A model generated the notes under the pieces. It ran no database searches. It saw only the letters and a program-made list of their open reading frames with translations, and was not told the origin of the DNA. This document shows positions 1 through 12,855 of a stretch of DNA of 64,000 bases, piece after piece. This DNA comes from Diprion similis (taxonomy: Eukaryota > Arthropoda > Insecta > Hymenoptera > Diprionidae), in contig NC_060111.1 of the NCBI RefSeq assembly GCF_021155765.1, forward strand, positions 6,358,481-6,422,480. Direction: 5' to 3'. Both the position numbers and the translations under genes were made by a program. Each line of letters starts with the position of its first letter. Position 1 is the stretch's first letter.

Positions 1-220
1 ACTTTATACTGAGTTTCGAAAGCGCGGGCCAATCGCAACTTCTCTGTAATACAGCGCATAGCTAATTAGGTCTGTTTCCCACTCCGCCTCTGCATCACTA
101 CAGGGAATTCCGGGCAACGAAGGGACGGAACTTTGTCCTGTGAAACGCGCAAACTTCGATGACTGTCATCTATGTGTTATATTATATAGAATACAGGTAC
201 ACATGTATATGTGTATATAC

Positions 221-840
221 ATTAGGGTGGCGCAAAAAAAAACCGACTATTTTTTTTTTTTGAGTCTCGTGTGACAAAATGTTGGTTTTTGATGTTTTGA
301 GAGCCCACTATAAAGAACAGTTCAGAAAAAAAAATTTTCAGAGGTCGCTCCACATTTTTTAAAACGTCAGTAATCGTCAAAAATCGATTTTTTTTTTTTT
401 TTTAATTTTTCTCGTTACGGTATAATTTTATAGACAGAAAAAAAATAAGTTTCCGAAAGTTTCAGTTCAAGATTCGAATTTTGAAAGGTCGCTCATAATT
501 TGTTTTCAATTTTTTGGTGCATTTCTTTAGATCTTTACGAGCGACCTTTTAATATTCATATTAAAATTTCATAAATTTTTTTTCTTCAATTTCGTGAGAA
601 AGAATCGACAACAATACACCACGACATGAATTAAAAATCAAACAAAATACTGAAAATACAATTTTTTTAATTTAATTTTTTGACGATTTTTGACATTTTT
701 AAAAATTTGGATCGACCTCTTAAAATTTTTTTTTCCGAGCTGTCCTTTGAAGTGGGCTCTTCAAACATGAAAAACTAACATTTTGTCACACGAGAATATA
801 AAAAAATAAAAAATAGTCGGTTTTTTTGCGCCACCCTAAT
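221..840 (+). mobile_element. Palindromic MITE, family 1, copy 1
   Basis: A ~620 bp near-palindrome begins ATTAGGGTGGCGCAAAAAAA and ends with the reverse complement, TTTTTTTGCGCCACCCTAAT. If the flanking TA is the target duplication, the element proper runs from GGGTGG to CCACCC, which suits a Tc1/mariner-type non-autonomous element. The word GGTCGCTC occurs on both arms in opposite orientations, close to the ends and again near the middle, so the copy has nested inverted repeats. No ORF of transposase size is present. Copies at 7631, 12052 and 15831 share extended sequence across the whole length. The superfamily is inferred from termini and TA flanks only. Confidence 0.88.
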
Positions 841-3800
841 ATACATGTATCGTCTTCAAACGAAGCATTGAAAGGAAGTTCGAAAAACTTGATAATAGAC
901 TACGAAAAGCCTTGATGTTTACTCGATTTATTATTCACTCCGGCCGACTCCTCGAAAAATTATAAGAAAAAATATCGTGAGAGAATTTCAAGTAAATTTT
1001 GAAATTTCTTTTTATTAATAAATACTGAAAAATTTTCCCCTCACTTTTTTACCACGCGATGAATAGCATTACAATGTCGTTAACTAGAAAGATTGTGTTT
1101 TTTTTCTCTCTCTTTTTCTTCTTCTTTTATTTCGAAAAAGTATTCTTTGTCGATTTTCAACACGAATTCGTTTACGATCGAATCAGTTTGTAGCTAAATT
1201 CGACTATAAAAATAATTATTTTTACAAACACAAAATATTAAAATACGGTTAAAAGTTATCCTAATACGTGTAAAAATTTTTACTTTAATAAATTAAAAGG
1301 TTTTCCAAACAAAAATTCTTGAAAAATCGATTTTTTTTCGACCCCTCCTGACTGTATACGTATAACCCCTTAAGGGAAGAAATGCGATTCTCAAGGCTGG
1401 TCATTTTTCACGGTAGCCGCGCCCCTTTAACGAAATTCCGAAATACGATCCGAGATATTTTTCGAGCGTGATGTTTTTCCGCTCAAATACAGCTCTTTGA
1501 AATTGACCTGCGGCTGCCGCCGCCGCCGCCGTTGAGCGAAGGTGAAATGCGTGAAAATCGACTTGAGGTGAAAGAACACAAGAGTTTCAAACAAGCCTCG
1601 ATTTGAATGAATGGGCGTTCAAAAAACCAACGAAGAGAAAACGGGATTTTTTTTTTCAGGAAGTATAAATCAGCTCACACAACGTCTAATTTCTTATTTC
1701 AAACATCGTAATTTTTTTTCACTCGATTATCGAATCATAAATTCGATTGTATATAATCGTTAGTGTCCCTCAGGGTTTCAAGATTCAGTTGATAGTTTAC
1801 ATCAGCTTCGATCAGAGCTTTCCCCGCCTGTTTCTTCCTCCTTTTCTAAAACCCAGAGCTCCGTTGCGGATAAATCTTGCTTGTTAAAATCAAACGACAG
1901 GAAGACGTTGGCGTTAACATTGTATGAAATATGGATCAGAGAAGGGGATGAAGTTCTATCGCTTGTCTAATGGTGTAAGAAACGTGTGCGCCATTACACG
2001 ACCTTTCACCACACGTACAGATAAAAGGGCGCACTTCCCCCCCCCCCCTTTGTATTCCACGCGAAGAACTTAAGGGTACGTTCAAAAACCTTGGAATTGA
2101 AACTTTGTGGAAAACTCATGGTGTAAGGCAAAGTAGGGGAGGGTGACGTACGACCCTCTCCCATAAAAAATGTCGCCAAAAATTAATTTTCTTCTTTTCT
2201 AACAAATTATCGTAAATTTCATGTATTTAATTAATTTTTAGGCCAATGCCAGATATCTGGGGGCCATAATAGACCATCCAAAAAAATTGGGTCAAATTTT
2301 ATTTCATTTTATTTTATTTTTTTTCTGCTAATTCAGAGTATTCATCCGCTTAGGATATTTCCTGGCGAATTTACCATATCCTGGGGGAAAATGGACCTTT
2401 TACAAAAAAAAAAAATTTGCTATCAACTGTTTTTTTTTTTTTTTTTTTTCTCTTCCCCCAACAGTTTTGGTAATATTTCGGTGAATTTGTTCAAAGGCCG
2501 TTGTGCCTGACCCTCCCCTACATGTTACGGTTGATATTGTTTTTTGAGAAAAAGAAAAGTTTTATAAATTCTTCCCGAAATTGCGGAATCTTCGCGTTTC
2601 GAAGGTTTTCAACCCTTTCGGTCACAGTGGGAGGCTCATCGTCTCACCTCAAAAATTTTCATGTTCTAGCCTTGTCACAGTTTAGGTATTTACGACTTCG
2701 AATGCTCTTTGTTACTTCGCATAACCCCGAAGACCTTCAAGCAACAATTAAGTTTCGGCCAGAATCATCGAGTTTTGATGGTTTTTTTTTTTTTTTATTT
2801 TCCATCCGCCCTATCCGATTCGTCATTTTTGAATTAGTAATGACGAAATTTTCACTTCAGATTCGTGATCTCAGTGAACCCGAAAACTCTTGAGTGACAA
2901 AATTTGTGCCTAAACGTTGAGTTGATAAATGTATGAGACTAAAAGTGTTTAATAAAGCCTCGAAAAATAAAAAAAGGAAAAAAAAAAAAAAAAGAAATCT
3001 CCGATACGATCGATATCATTTTTTGAGAAGATATAAAATTTCAAAGATTTTTTTTTTGAAGTCGATAAATCTTTACGACGCGTGACGCTAAGATTTTTCC
3101 GTCCCTTACGAAAAAAACAAGACGCTAAAATGGCGGGTATAATTTAAAAAAAAAAAAATGTGACAAATGAGAATATATTTTGGTACCGGAAGGGCGTATC
3201 GACCATACACAAGGCCTTTTACCTTCGTTTATATTTTTGAATAATTTCAGTATATATATATATATGCGTTTTCAGTGCTTTTTCATCGAATTAGGCAAAA
3301 AAAAAAAAGTAAATTATACGCCCTTTTACTACCAAATTCAACTTTTCGGCGCATATTTTCGTACGCAAATTTGCGATTCGCGGTGTAAAATTATCCAGAG
3401 AAGTATACGTCAATAATTTTGCCCCGTTTATACAGCGCGATAAATTTTGCATACAAGGGTTTTATGTATAAACATTCGCTTTAATTACTGCAAGTGACGA
3501 AGAATACACTCCAGTAGGTATAAGCCATAAAAATTATTCACGACAAAAAGCAAAATCTTGGATCATTATGTTTTGTTCGATTTTTCATTATATCTGCGGA
3601 TCAAAATTTTCAAAATTTTTATGTTTCGAAATTGCGAAAGAATTGATCGAATTGTTCGAATGAGAATTGATGAGCTACGATTGCGATCAAGATAGAAAGT
3701 AAGAAAGAAAGAAAAAAAAAAAAGAAATTAAATGAAGCTTTTCAAATCGGTGAATCTCCAAATCGCACATTTTTATTTTTTTTTTTGTTTTTACCAAACA

Positions 3801-4691
3801 AACTTACGCACGTGGCATTTATATACAAATAATAGAAATTACACCGCGATTACGAAAATGAACATTGCAGAATTGACGCTTGAAATATGATTTGAAATTA
3901 AATGATTTTCATTGTAAAACTCATGAATGAGACGACATTTTTGCAGTAGTTGGAAAAAAAAAAAAAAAAAAAAGTAATATACCGACGTGCAACCTTTATT
4001 CACGGAATGAATTCGCAATAGAGCGCAGGCGAGACAGCTAAAGTTAATCTGTCTTTTGAAATCGGATTAGACAGCGGCTCTGCATATATACAATAATAAT
4101 AATAATAATAATAACAACAACAATAATAATAATAATAATGACTTTCAACAAAACGGTTGTCTTGAATTAATCGAGCTTTATAGCTTGAGCGCATATTTCA
4201 ATCGTAAGGATAGATCGGATAAAACATCACGAATTTGATAAATAGTCCGTTTTTTCATTTGTATTAATTCATCGGTTCGTTTTTTTTTTTTTTTTGTTTT
4301 TTTCTCTTTCCTTCAACGCATTTAAAAAACGTTAAACGAATGAAATTTATGAGCGAAATGGTTATTAATTTGCGACTGGGTAAATCTTTTGAAAAAAAAG
4401 AAGAAAAGAAAGATGGAACAAAAAAAAAGAAAGCAAACAAAAAAAACTGATCCAAGCAAAAGGTGAATTATTTATTGTTTTTCGAAATTTAAACCTCTTA
4501 TTCCCGAGACTTATTCACTTGTTTTGAACTTTGCGAGGCTTAAAGCAACGATCACTTTTTTCTCGAGCCAATCAATAGCCGCGAGCCACTGGTTGCGCTT
4601 TTCGGCCAATATGTCATGAAAGGGCCGTCGAATTATTTGCAGAGCTTAAATTAATAACGACAGTTTTTGTTTCGGTCGTCGAAGATCGTTG

Positions 4692-4724
<33 letters not shown>

Positions 4725-7630
4725 CTCTCATAAATTGCATTATATATATATATATATTATATTGCATATTTCTATAATAAATTGCATAATAATTGTCGTA
4801 TTTTCAATGGAAATATATGAACAGCGGTTTGTTAATCAAAACGAACCGACAGTTTCAAATTTGAATGAAATCTAATTACACCCGCCGGCGTTAGTCGAAG
4901 ATAATAAATATACCGTGAAAATTGATGGTGTAGCCTTGATCATAAGAATCGATTAAGAACTTATCCTCAGTCGGAAGCAGAATTTATCCTACTCGGGATC
5001 TAATCAATGAATTTAACCCCATCGAGTTCGGGGTAGTTAGGTGTTTTTTTTTTTTTTCTTTATTTCTTCTTGTCCTTCAGGGTAGATCGTTTCAAACTAA
5101 TTCTTTTATAAGTTCTTTTTTTGTTTTTTGTTTTTTTTTTTCATCAAAAATGCAGTGCAAAAATTTTCAAAACAATTCTAGTCATGCGTTTGATATTTTG
5201 GTTGAATATTTTTTTTTCTACTTTCGTTTTCTTCACCATCATTACCGATCAAAAAATCCGAAATCCGAAATATTTAGAACTTGCGACATAGAAAAAAATG
5301 TCGATCATGTCGCCAGATTTTTTATGAAAAACTTTCTCTCACAGGAATGGAAAAGTAAATCGTTTTTCTCTCGCGATTTTCTTTAGGGTTGAAATTTATT
5401 CTAATCGTAATTCAATTGGTTCGTTTGATCATTCGTGCGGTGAAATTTTGGTGGAAATTTCTATCACGGTTAGGAAAGCAATGGATTTTTGTAAAATAAA
5501 TTTAACCTCGAAAGCTACGGTCGATTTGGAATTTGTTTATTAATTCTCCTCACGTTTGTAGACAAATTTTATTTCATTCAACTTCGATTTACAATTACAT
5601 TATCCCAAACCGCGTAATGCGATTCAAACTTTTCGCTGTGAAAAGGTTCGCGTGTATTCAGTCCAAAAACGACCCAAATCGAATGTTCGACGAGGTTCAT
5701 TCGATTCCTGGGAATTTATTCTCCGATAAATAAAAAGGAATTTTCTACCCTTGTTATGTATTTCAATTTATCGAATTGAATTTCAACGATTCGAGCTTAT
5801 TTCACGTAATCGATCGTGACTCGGTTAAAATTATTGATATTCTTGATATTATTCATATAACAATAATTATTGTTATTGTCATTGTTATTAATTTATGTAC
5901 CATTTGTTATTAAATTCGATGAGTTTTTATTCAACGAAAAACAAACGTGTTTCCGGTGAAAATAAATAAATAAATAAACAAACAATGCACGCACGCACTC
6001 ACACTCAACACAGAACAAGTTATTGTTCACAATTTAACTAACTCTTTAAAAGTATCTCGTTAGAAATTTAATAATACATATCACGTGACACATGTGTAAT
6101 AATTTTATTTCAACAGGTGGTGTAAAATGAATCAAAGTTAAGGAGAAAGAAAAAATCATTCTCCCTTTGCTTTTCTCAGCCTTGCAATTTTCATCCCGCG
6201 GGTTCCTTCGAACTTTGTACTCGAAGAGAGCTTTTTATCTCGTCCGGCCGCTCGTGAGGCTCGACGACAACTGAGCGACGCCGACGCCGACGCGGAGCGT
6301 CGCGACGACCCTTGCCACTCTGCCACCTGCATGCGATTCGAACCCCTTTTCACTCCCCTTATACAAGTCCAAGTCCGATCCAATCCCCCAAACTTCCGTC
6401 CGATTACAATTGCAACGATTCATCATTCTGCAGTTTCTGCTAATTCATCCCCTCAAATTCACCCCCATTAATGAATGACTAACACCTGCGCCTGTGTTAT
6501 TCTGCCGAATATACGCCGCGGTTTTATATCAGATCTCTGAACGCTCGGCTGTCATGGAATTTTACTCAAATTTATCTTTATTCATTTACCCATCTTCCGA
6601 TAAGTGACCCTTCATATTTTTTATTCCAAATTTAAGTTTTTATAGCACAAAGGGTTGAAATTCGTTTATAAGTTCCATAAGTTTTCAATAGATGGCGATG
6701 TGAGTTGATCTATCGAGTTCCAAAAGTTTTTTTATAGATGGCGGTGTGAGTTAATCTATTAACATCAATATTAATTTAGCATCTAACACGACACTCAAAC
6801 ATCATTTGTTGTCTAATTTGTGTATAAGTATTCAATAGAAGAAGCCGTGTTTTAATTTCAAACGTTGCATACCGGAGGTTAGATTAGGTTCGGCTAGAGG
6901 TTGGGTCATTAAATTTGGATGCGGGAGAAGCCGGAGTTTTTCATGGTATGATATAGAATTTTTTATTTTTTATTACTCTAATTTTTTTTCTCTGCTTTTT
7001 GAATAACCTTTGTGGCAAAAAAAAAAAAAAACCTGTGATAAAAAAAAATTTCATACAAGCAAAGTAGGTACAAAGATTTTAAAAGAAATGAAATGCATGA
7101 TTTTGTATGAATTGATATTAAATTTCTTTGTTCGTAATTTCGATTCAATGAAGTAGAAAAAAAAAAAATAATTTTCGGTGAAATGACAATTTTCAATCCG
7201 GGATAAAATTTGAAAATGTCAGAAAATTTCAAAATCAAAATATTGCAATTGCAAGCCTACGATAGTTTATTATATTCTAGGTTTTTTCTTGACGATTTTT
7301 TCATACGATCTCGAAGTTTTTTATTTTATTTTGTTCTCGTTTTTCTTCACCAACAATTTTCAAAGCACCCCGAAACTCATTTTTTTTATTCACTCAGCGG
7401 TTTCGATTAACAACAAAACTGTTCCACCCCTACGCTAAAATAATTCTTAACACTTGGACAGGTGGAAAAATAATTTTTGCCACTTTTCTTCTTTTTTAAG
7501 TTAAAATATCAAATCTTTGGTGCTTTTTGTTTAATAACGCAGAAAAAGAAGGGCTTGACAATGGTTAAAGCTTGAAATGGGTGAAAGCATAGTGTCATAT
7601 AATATATTACACATATATATATATATATAT
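841..7630. other. Gene-free AT-rich stretch
   Basis: No supportable gene was seen in this 6.8 kb. It holds many A/T homopolymers, a short (CCG)n run near 1518, C12 at about 2037-2048, an AAT/AAC microsatellite at about 4090-4140, (TA)n tracts near 3251 and 4740, and a GC-rich patch at 6240-6310. The GC-rich patch could be a promoter or first exon of something not visible. ORFs in this stretch are short, low-complexity and without recognisable domains. Confidence 0.6.
6688..6760 (+). repeat. Two-copy tandem duplication, ~46 bp period
   Basis: The word ATAGATGGCG followed by (A/G)TGTGAGTT(G/A)ATCTAT occurs twice about 46 bp apart, giving an imperfect direct duplication. No function is evident. 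Confidence 0.6.
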
Positions 7631-8230
7631 ATTAGGGTGGCGCAAAAAAACCGACTTTCTTTTCTTTTTTGAGTCTCGTGTGACAAAATGTTAGTTTTTG
7701 ATGTTTTAAGAGCCCACTTCAAAGGACAGCTCAGAAAAATAATTTTAAGAGGTCGCTCCAAATTTTTAAAAATGTCAAAAATCGTCAAGAAATTAAATTA
7801 AAAAAATTATATTTTCAGTATTTTGTCTGATTTTTAATTCATGTCGTGGTGTATTGTTGTCGATTCTTTCTCACTAAATTGAAGAAAAAAAATGTATGAA
7901 ATCTTAATATGAATATTAAAAGGTCGCTCGAAAAGATCTAAAGAATTGCACCAAAAAATTGAAAAAAAATTATGAGCGACCTTTCAAAATTCAAATTTTG
8001 AACTGAAACTTTCGGAAACTTATTTTTTTTTGTCTATAAAATTATACCGTAACGAGAAAAATTAAAAAAAAAAAATCGATTTTTGACGATTTCTGACGCT
8101 TTAAAAAATGTGAAGCGGCCTCTTAAAATTTTTTTTTTTTCGAACTGGGCTCTTAAAACATCAAAAACTAACATTTTCTCACACGAGACTCAAAAACAAA
8201 GAATAGTCGATTTTTTTGCGCCACCCTAAT
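7631..8230 (-). mobile_element. Palindromic MITE, family 1, copy 2 (inverted)
   Basis: The same element as at 221-840, in the opposite internal orientation: the internal block containing CACGACATGAATT in copy 1 appears here as its reverse complement. Both ends are intact (ATTAGGGTGGCGC ... GCGCCACCCTAAT) and it lies inside a (TA)n microsatellite, consistent with a TA target. Short ORFs across it are by-products of the palindrome. Confidence 0.88.
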
Positions 8231-10639
8231 ATAATATATATATATATATATATACAAGCCGTTTGATGCGGTGATTGCGATCCGAGCTTAGTGATCCAAA
8301 AAGGGTTAAAAGCTTTTCCAGGGGAAATCTCGTGATCGGAGAGTCGTTTTTTCAAGTTTTGAAACAAACTGATGCTTTGCACCACCGAATGTGAGAATTG
8401 CGGATCTGAAAGCTGTGCCGTTTCTCGTTATCGCAATTATCTCTCCTCTCCCCCCTCCCCCCGCCCTTTTTTCCTTTTACAAGGACTGCTTTTTTCGTAT
8501 CGCACAATGACGATGATCCTTCAGCGCGTTAGTCTTTCACCGAAAGACGGGATCCGTCCTTCGCCTTCTTCGGACCTCCGCGACCTGCGAAAAAGATACT
8601 ATAACCCTCGACCCTCGCCAATTGCTTGCCGCAGTTGCTTTTTCGAGTGCCGCTTTAATCCTCTCGTCGCATCCTTTGGGCGCCTCTTCACCTGTCCCAG
8701 GATTACCGTCACGTTACTGAAATAATTGCACAAGATGGCGATGCTGTGTGTCAGAAATTACCGGGAGTTATTTGTGAGTTTAATTTTTATGGAGAAAATT
8801 TTGAAAACCGCGATTCCTTGAACGTTTAAGACGAATATTATTTTTTCTCTTCATTCGATCCGGATTTTTTTAATTTAAGGCTTTTCCCGGAGCTTCGGTC
8901 ACGAATCTGTACTCAAATGTTCGGATTCCAAATACCCTGAACTACCGAAATCATTTCTCGAACAATTGAATTTTTTTTCATTTTATTTTATCGTGTTCGA
9001 TTCGCCATTCGTCAAAATACTGTCACGTGACATGCCGTACATGCTGCCATTGTATTAAATTTGCCATTTATTATTACGAATAAACTAAATACAAATTACA
9101 TTCACAATTGCACATTACGTTTGTATTTTTGTTTACAAAAACGATACACATTTTTTAATGCAATACAACAGATTTTGTAATACGAATTATATTTTTCTTT
9201 TGTGATGCAAATAAAATACAAATTTTTGACTGCGATAAAACACATTTTGTAATACAAATTATATCAGTCTGTATTTTCTAGAGAATTTTTACAGAGACAA
9301 ACACAAGCAGTGAAAAAACTTAATTACAGAAGAAAAATGTAACCAGTGTGTTATATTTTACTTCAATTACGTTATACAAAATTTTTATCTCTTTACAAAA
9401 TGAAAATGTAATTTGCACTCTATTTAACTTTGATTAAAAAATAACAATTTATTTCATAGTTTCTCTTTCCAATGAAAAATGAAACAATGTATAATGCGAT
9501 ATGTAATCCTTTTTGTAATCCAAGCATAAGTAATTACAATATGTAATCCGACGATGTCAAACACTGATTTCAACTTTCTCATTTCCTACACTCACACTGA
9601 AAGTACTTCATTTTTAGTTCCATACTTTCGTCGCACTTTTTCCAAAATATTACCGATTTGAACGTTTAGATATCAACCAACGACGTAATTATTAAAAAAA
9701 AAAAAAAAAAATTTCTTGGCAAATCAGAAATCAATATGAAATGCTCCGAGTTGCGTGTAGCGGCGTAAAACCGTCGAGAGGAAGGACCTCCTCACCTAAT
9801 CGTCCATATTGTTGTTGATTTACTCTTGCAAAATGGCGATGCACGAATGGATTGGAGGGTCGTTTAGCGGCCTATAGGACCTTGGAAAGATTTTCATGAA
9901 GATTGGAATCGAGATTGAGTAACGGTAGTTCGATCAGCTTGGGACCCGGGTAATCGCCATACGTTGAACGGACGTTTCGTCCTTGATTTCCCTCCGCTCT
10001 CTTCTTTTTTCATTTCCCAGTTTATAAACTGAGGGAATATAACGACCACCACGATACCAAGTTACGCAATGTGGTTGGTCGAGCAAAATGAAAGTCAAAC
10101 TCGAGGTAAGCTCTTTACTTGACAAGGTAATAAGCCGGAGTGCCTTGACGGCTCACGTTGCCGCCCGTTTCAAAGCTCTCTCGAGGACTCGACGATTTTT
10201 CCGGAAGTCAAAAGAGGATCAAGGATCAGGGATTAAAAACACCGCCGGCCTTTCGACGATTCGAGGAAGCTTGAAGATGACGTTGGATGTCCCACTTTTT
10301 AACTGTCATTTTTGCACTGGATTAGCAACTTCGACTGTCCAAAACGTCTTTCGATTTTTTAATCGATTCTTCTTTTGTTTGGCAATAACTTTTGGCGATA
10401 TTCAACCCTCGAGATATTCGCGTCACCCTAAAGATCGTGCATTACTGAGCCCCAAAGCGAATGAATCCTCGAGTTCTGTTTACTAATTCGCTTCATTGTT
10501 GCAATTTTACTCCGACGAGCTTTTCGCACTTCGTTATTTTCATACAAATAACATTTTTACGGCATGGGAATTGAAAAGTCCACTTTTTGTGGCAGTTTTC
10601 GTTCCGTAAAGTTACGCTTTATACGGTAGCGAACAAAGT

Positions 10640-10693
10640 TGCGGAATAAAGTCTTTATTCCGCAGTTTTGATGCGCAGTTCGAAGTGCGCATC
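10640..10693. repeat. Two adjacent short hairpins
   Basis: A perfect 25-nt palindrome (arm TGCGGAATAAAG, single T at the centre) occupies 10640-10664. Immediately after it, 10670-10693 forms a second stem (GATGCGCA / TGCGCATC) around an 8-nt loop. The surrounding 10570-10720 repeats fragments of the same words (CCGTAAAG/CTTTATACGG, GCCGAATAAAG), suggesting a scrambled foldback element. Confidence 0.7.
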
Positions 10694-10788
10694 CCAAACT
10701 GCCGAATAAAGTAGCTTCGTCGAACAGATCGCGACATAACCTCACTCTTCGTATTGCTTTTCAATGCCCATATCGTAAAAAATATTGC

Positions 10789-10914
10789 ATGTGGCATGCC
10801 CGTAAACCGTTTTTTGGCTCAGATAATTTCAGTACTCGCTTCCAGCTCGCCTTCAGCTCGTCCTGAAATCTTTATCCTTGCCAAAAAAACAGGCGGTTTA
10901 CGGGCATGCCACAT
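10789..10914. repeat. 126 bp foldback with a 21 bp perfect stem
   Basis: The left arm ATGTGGCATGCCCGTAAACCG is exactly reverse-complemented at the right end. After a 3-nt bulge the pairing continues through a T6-7/A7 GGC block, and an imperfect inner stem (GATAA..TTTCAG against CTGAAATC..TTATC) extends it. It is either a very small foldback transposon or a hairpin RNA precursor; the sequence alone does not decide. Confidence 0.75.
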
Positions 10915-12051
10915 AAATAGCTATTTCTTTTCGTTTTATTCACAATTCTACTCATAATCAGTAATGGGCAACGTCTAATCACAATTTTTAATTAGGTAAT
11001 TATTGATAATCTCATTTTATCTTATCTTTATTAAAAAATACAATTTTAATATACATTTTATTTTTATCCAATTACAGATTACAACTTACAAGGACAATGA
11101 AAAAGTAAAGGAAAAAATAAAAATTCAATTCTCATCTTCCAATTTACCAATCAAAATTTTCTTAAAAAATATTTTTACTTCTATCACGATGTAAAATTTC
11201 AAACCAAAACTGGTCCAAGCTCGAAATTTTACCTCCTATACTTAACGTTTTGTAATCCTTTTTCACTTCGACTTTTAATCGTGAATCCGAAGTACCTTAT
11301 CGGAACTTCCCAATCGAAATTGGTTCACCTTGAGCGAAGTTACTCAGACAGCGATACCTGAATCAAATTTGGAAAAGCTAATACGTTCAATATCTGGATC
11401 GTACTTTTTTGCCATACGCAAAAACTTTTTCCAACTTATTTTTTACGCGCCTTCTCTCCTTCGGCCCGAACGCAATACTGAACAACCAAATTGCCATTAC
11501 CGAGTCAAAGCAAACAAGTGCATGCCAACCCCTTGGATAAAAAGTTACCCTGCACTTAGCCAATATTAGAAGTGTATACATATCACGTGCGATGAAACGC
11601 TGATTTTCTACGGAATTCTCAGGTTGCATGCAAGCTTCCACGGCTGGGTAATCAGCTTTATGCCGTGAGGCTATTTTCGGCAGCGGTTTCTTTTTTCTTC
11701 TCCCTCTTCTCTCTCTTCGTCTCTCTTTCTCTCTTTCTTCGTTATCATCGTATTTTTTCATCATGTATATGGGGCAGTCCAGCTCGCTTCGACCTACGTA
11801 CACTCCTTGACTTATCCGATTTGGCCGGCAATTTTTTACGTGGTTGTTCTTACTTTGAAAAGCGCTAGGTTTTTGTTTTCCCCATTTTTTTTCATACATT
11901 TTTTCGACACGAGAATCGAATAATCGTGTAACCAGATACCAAAATCTGGAGGGAAGAGATTTTTCATTCTCACTGTTTTCAAGCTTTTTTTGGTAAAAAA
12001 AATGTTTAAAAAATTAGAAGCGGGAATCATTTTACTATAATATATATATCT

Positions 12052-12676
12052 ATTAGGGTGGCACAAAAAAACCGACTATTTCTTTTTTTTTTTTTGAATC
12101 TCGTGTGACAAAATGTTACTTTTTGACGTTTCAAGAGCCCACTCCAAAGGACAGTTCAGAAAAATTTTTTTAAGAGGTCGCTCCACATTTTTCAAAACGT
12201 CAGAAATCGTCAAAAATCGATTTTTTTTTTTTTAATTTTTTTCTCGTTACGGTAAAATTTTATAGACAAAAATAAAAAATAAGTTTCCGAAAGTTTCAGT
12301 TCAAAATTTGAATTTTGAAAGGTCGCTCATAATTTTTTTTCAATTTTTTGGTTCGTTTCTTTAGATCTTTTCGAGCGACCTTTTAATATTCATATTAAAA
12401 TTTCATAATTTTTTTTTTCTTTTATTTAGTAAGAAAGAATCGATAACAATACACCACGACATGAATTAAAAATCAAACAAAATACTGAAAATATAATTTT
12501 TTTAATTTAATTTTTTGACGATTTTTGACATTTTAAAAAATTTGCAGCGACCTCTTAAATTTTTTTTTTTTTTTGAGCTGTCCTTTGGAGTGGGCTCTCA
12601 AAACACCAAAAACTAATATTTTGTCACACGAGACTCAATAAAAAAAAAATATTCGGTATTTTTGTGCCACCCTAAT
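12052..12676 (+). mobile_element. Palindromic MITE, family 1, copy 3
   Basis: Same family and internal orientation as copy 1. It starts ATTAGGGTGGCAC and ends GTGCCACCCTAAT, with the same A-for-G change in both terminal arms. Flanked on both sides by TA-rich DNA. No coding capacity. Confidence 0.88.
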
Positions 12677-12819
12677 ATGTATATATATATACATTGCTGA
12701 AACACAGATCACAAAGAATGTAATTTCAAGGGCGTGTCACCAGACACTCTGCAAGCAGATAATTACACAGTATCGATTCAACCACAGTTGATATTTCTCC
12801 GAGCTTCTCGTAATATCTC

Positions 12820-12855
<36 letters not shown>

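Larger units (their letters stand above)
8231..12051. other. Gene-free stretch with hairpins
   Basis: No defensible gene. A moderately GC-rich part lies at 8430-8710. The 9060-9560 part is AT-rich with recurrent TGTAAT/ATTACA words and may be old repeat DNA. Hairpins at 10640-10693 and 10789-10914 are listed separately. Open frames here, including one of 132 codons starting near 10088 and one of 170 codons on the minus strand at 11387-11899, show no domain and no splice support. Confidence 0.55.

Noticed and set aside
2501-2893. 130-codon open frame
   Set aside because: Phe/Ser-rich translation of T-rich DNA, without domain or conserved pattern.
10088-10486. 132-codon plus-strand open frame starting MKVKLE
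   Set aside because: No recognisable motif. The first codons end in a donor-like GTAAGC, but no partner exon was found.
11387-11899. 170-codon minus-strand open frame
   Set aside because: It has low-complexity Lys/Arg/Glu runs from a CT-rich tract, no domain and no splice or promoter context.
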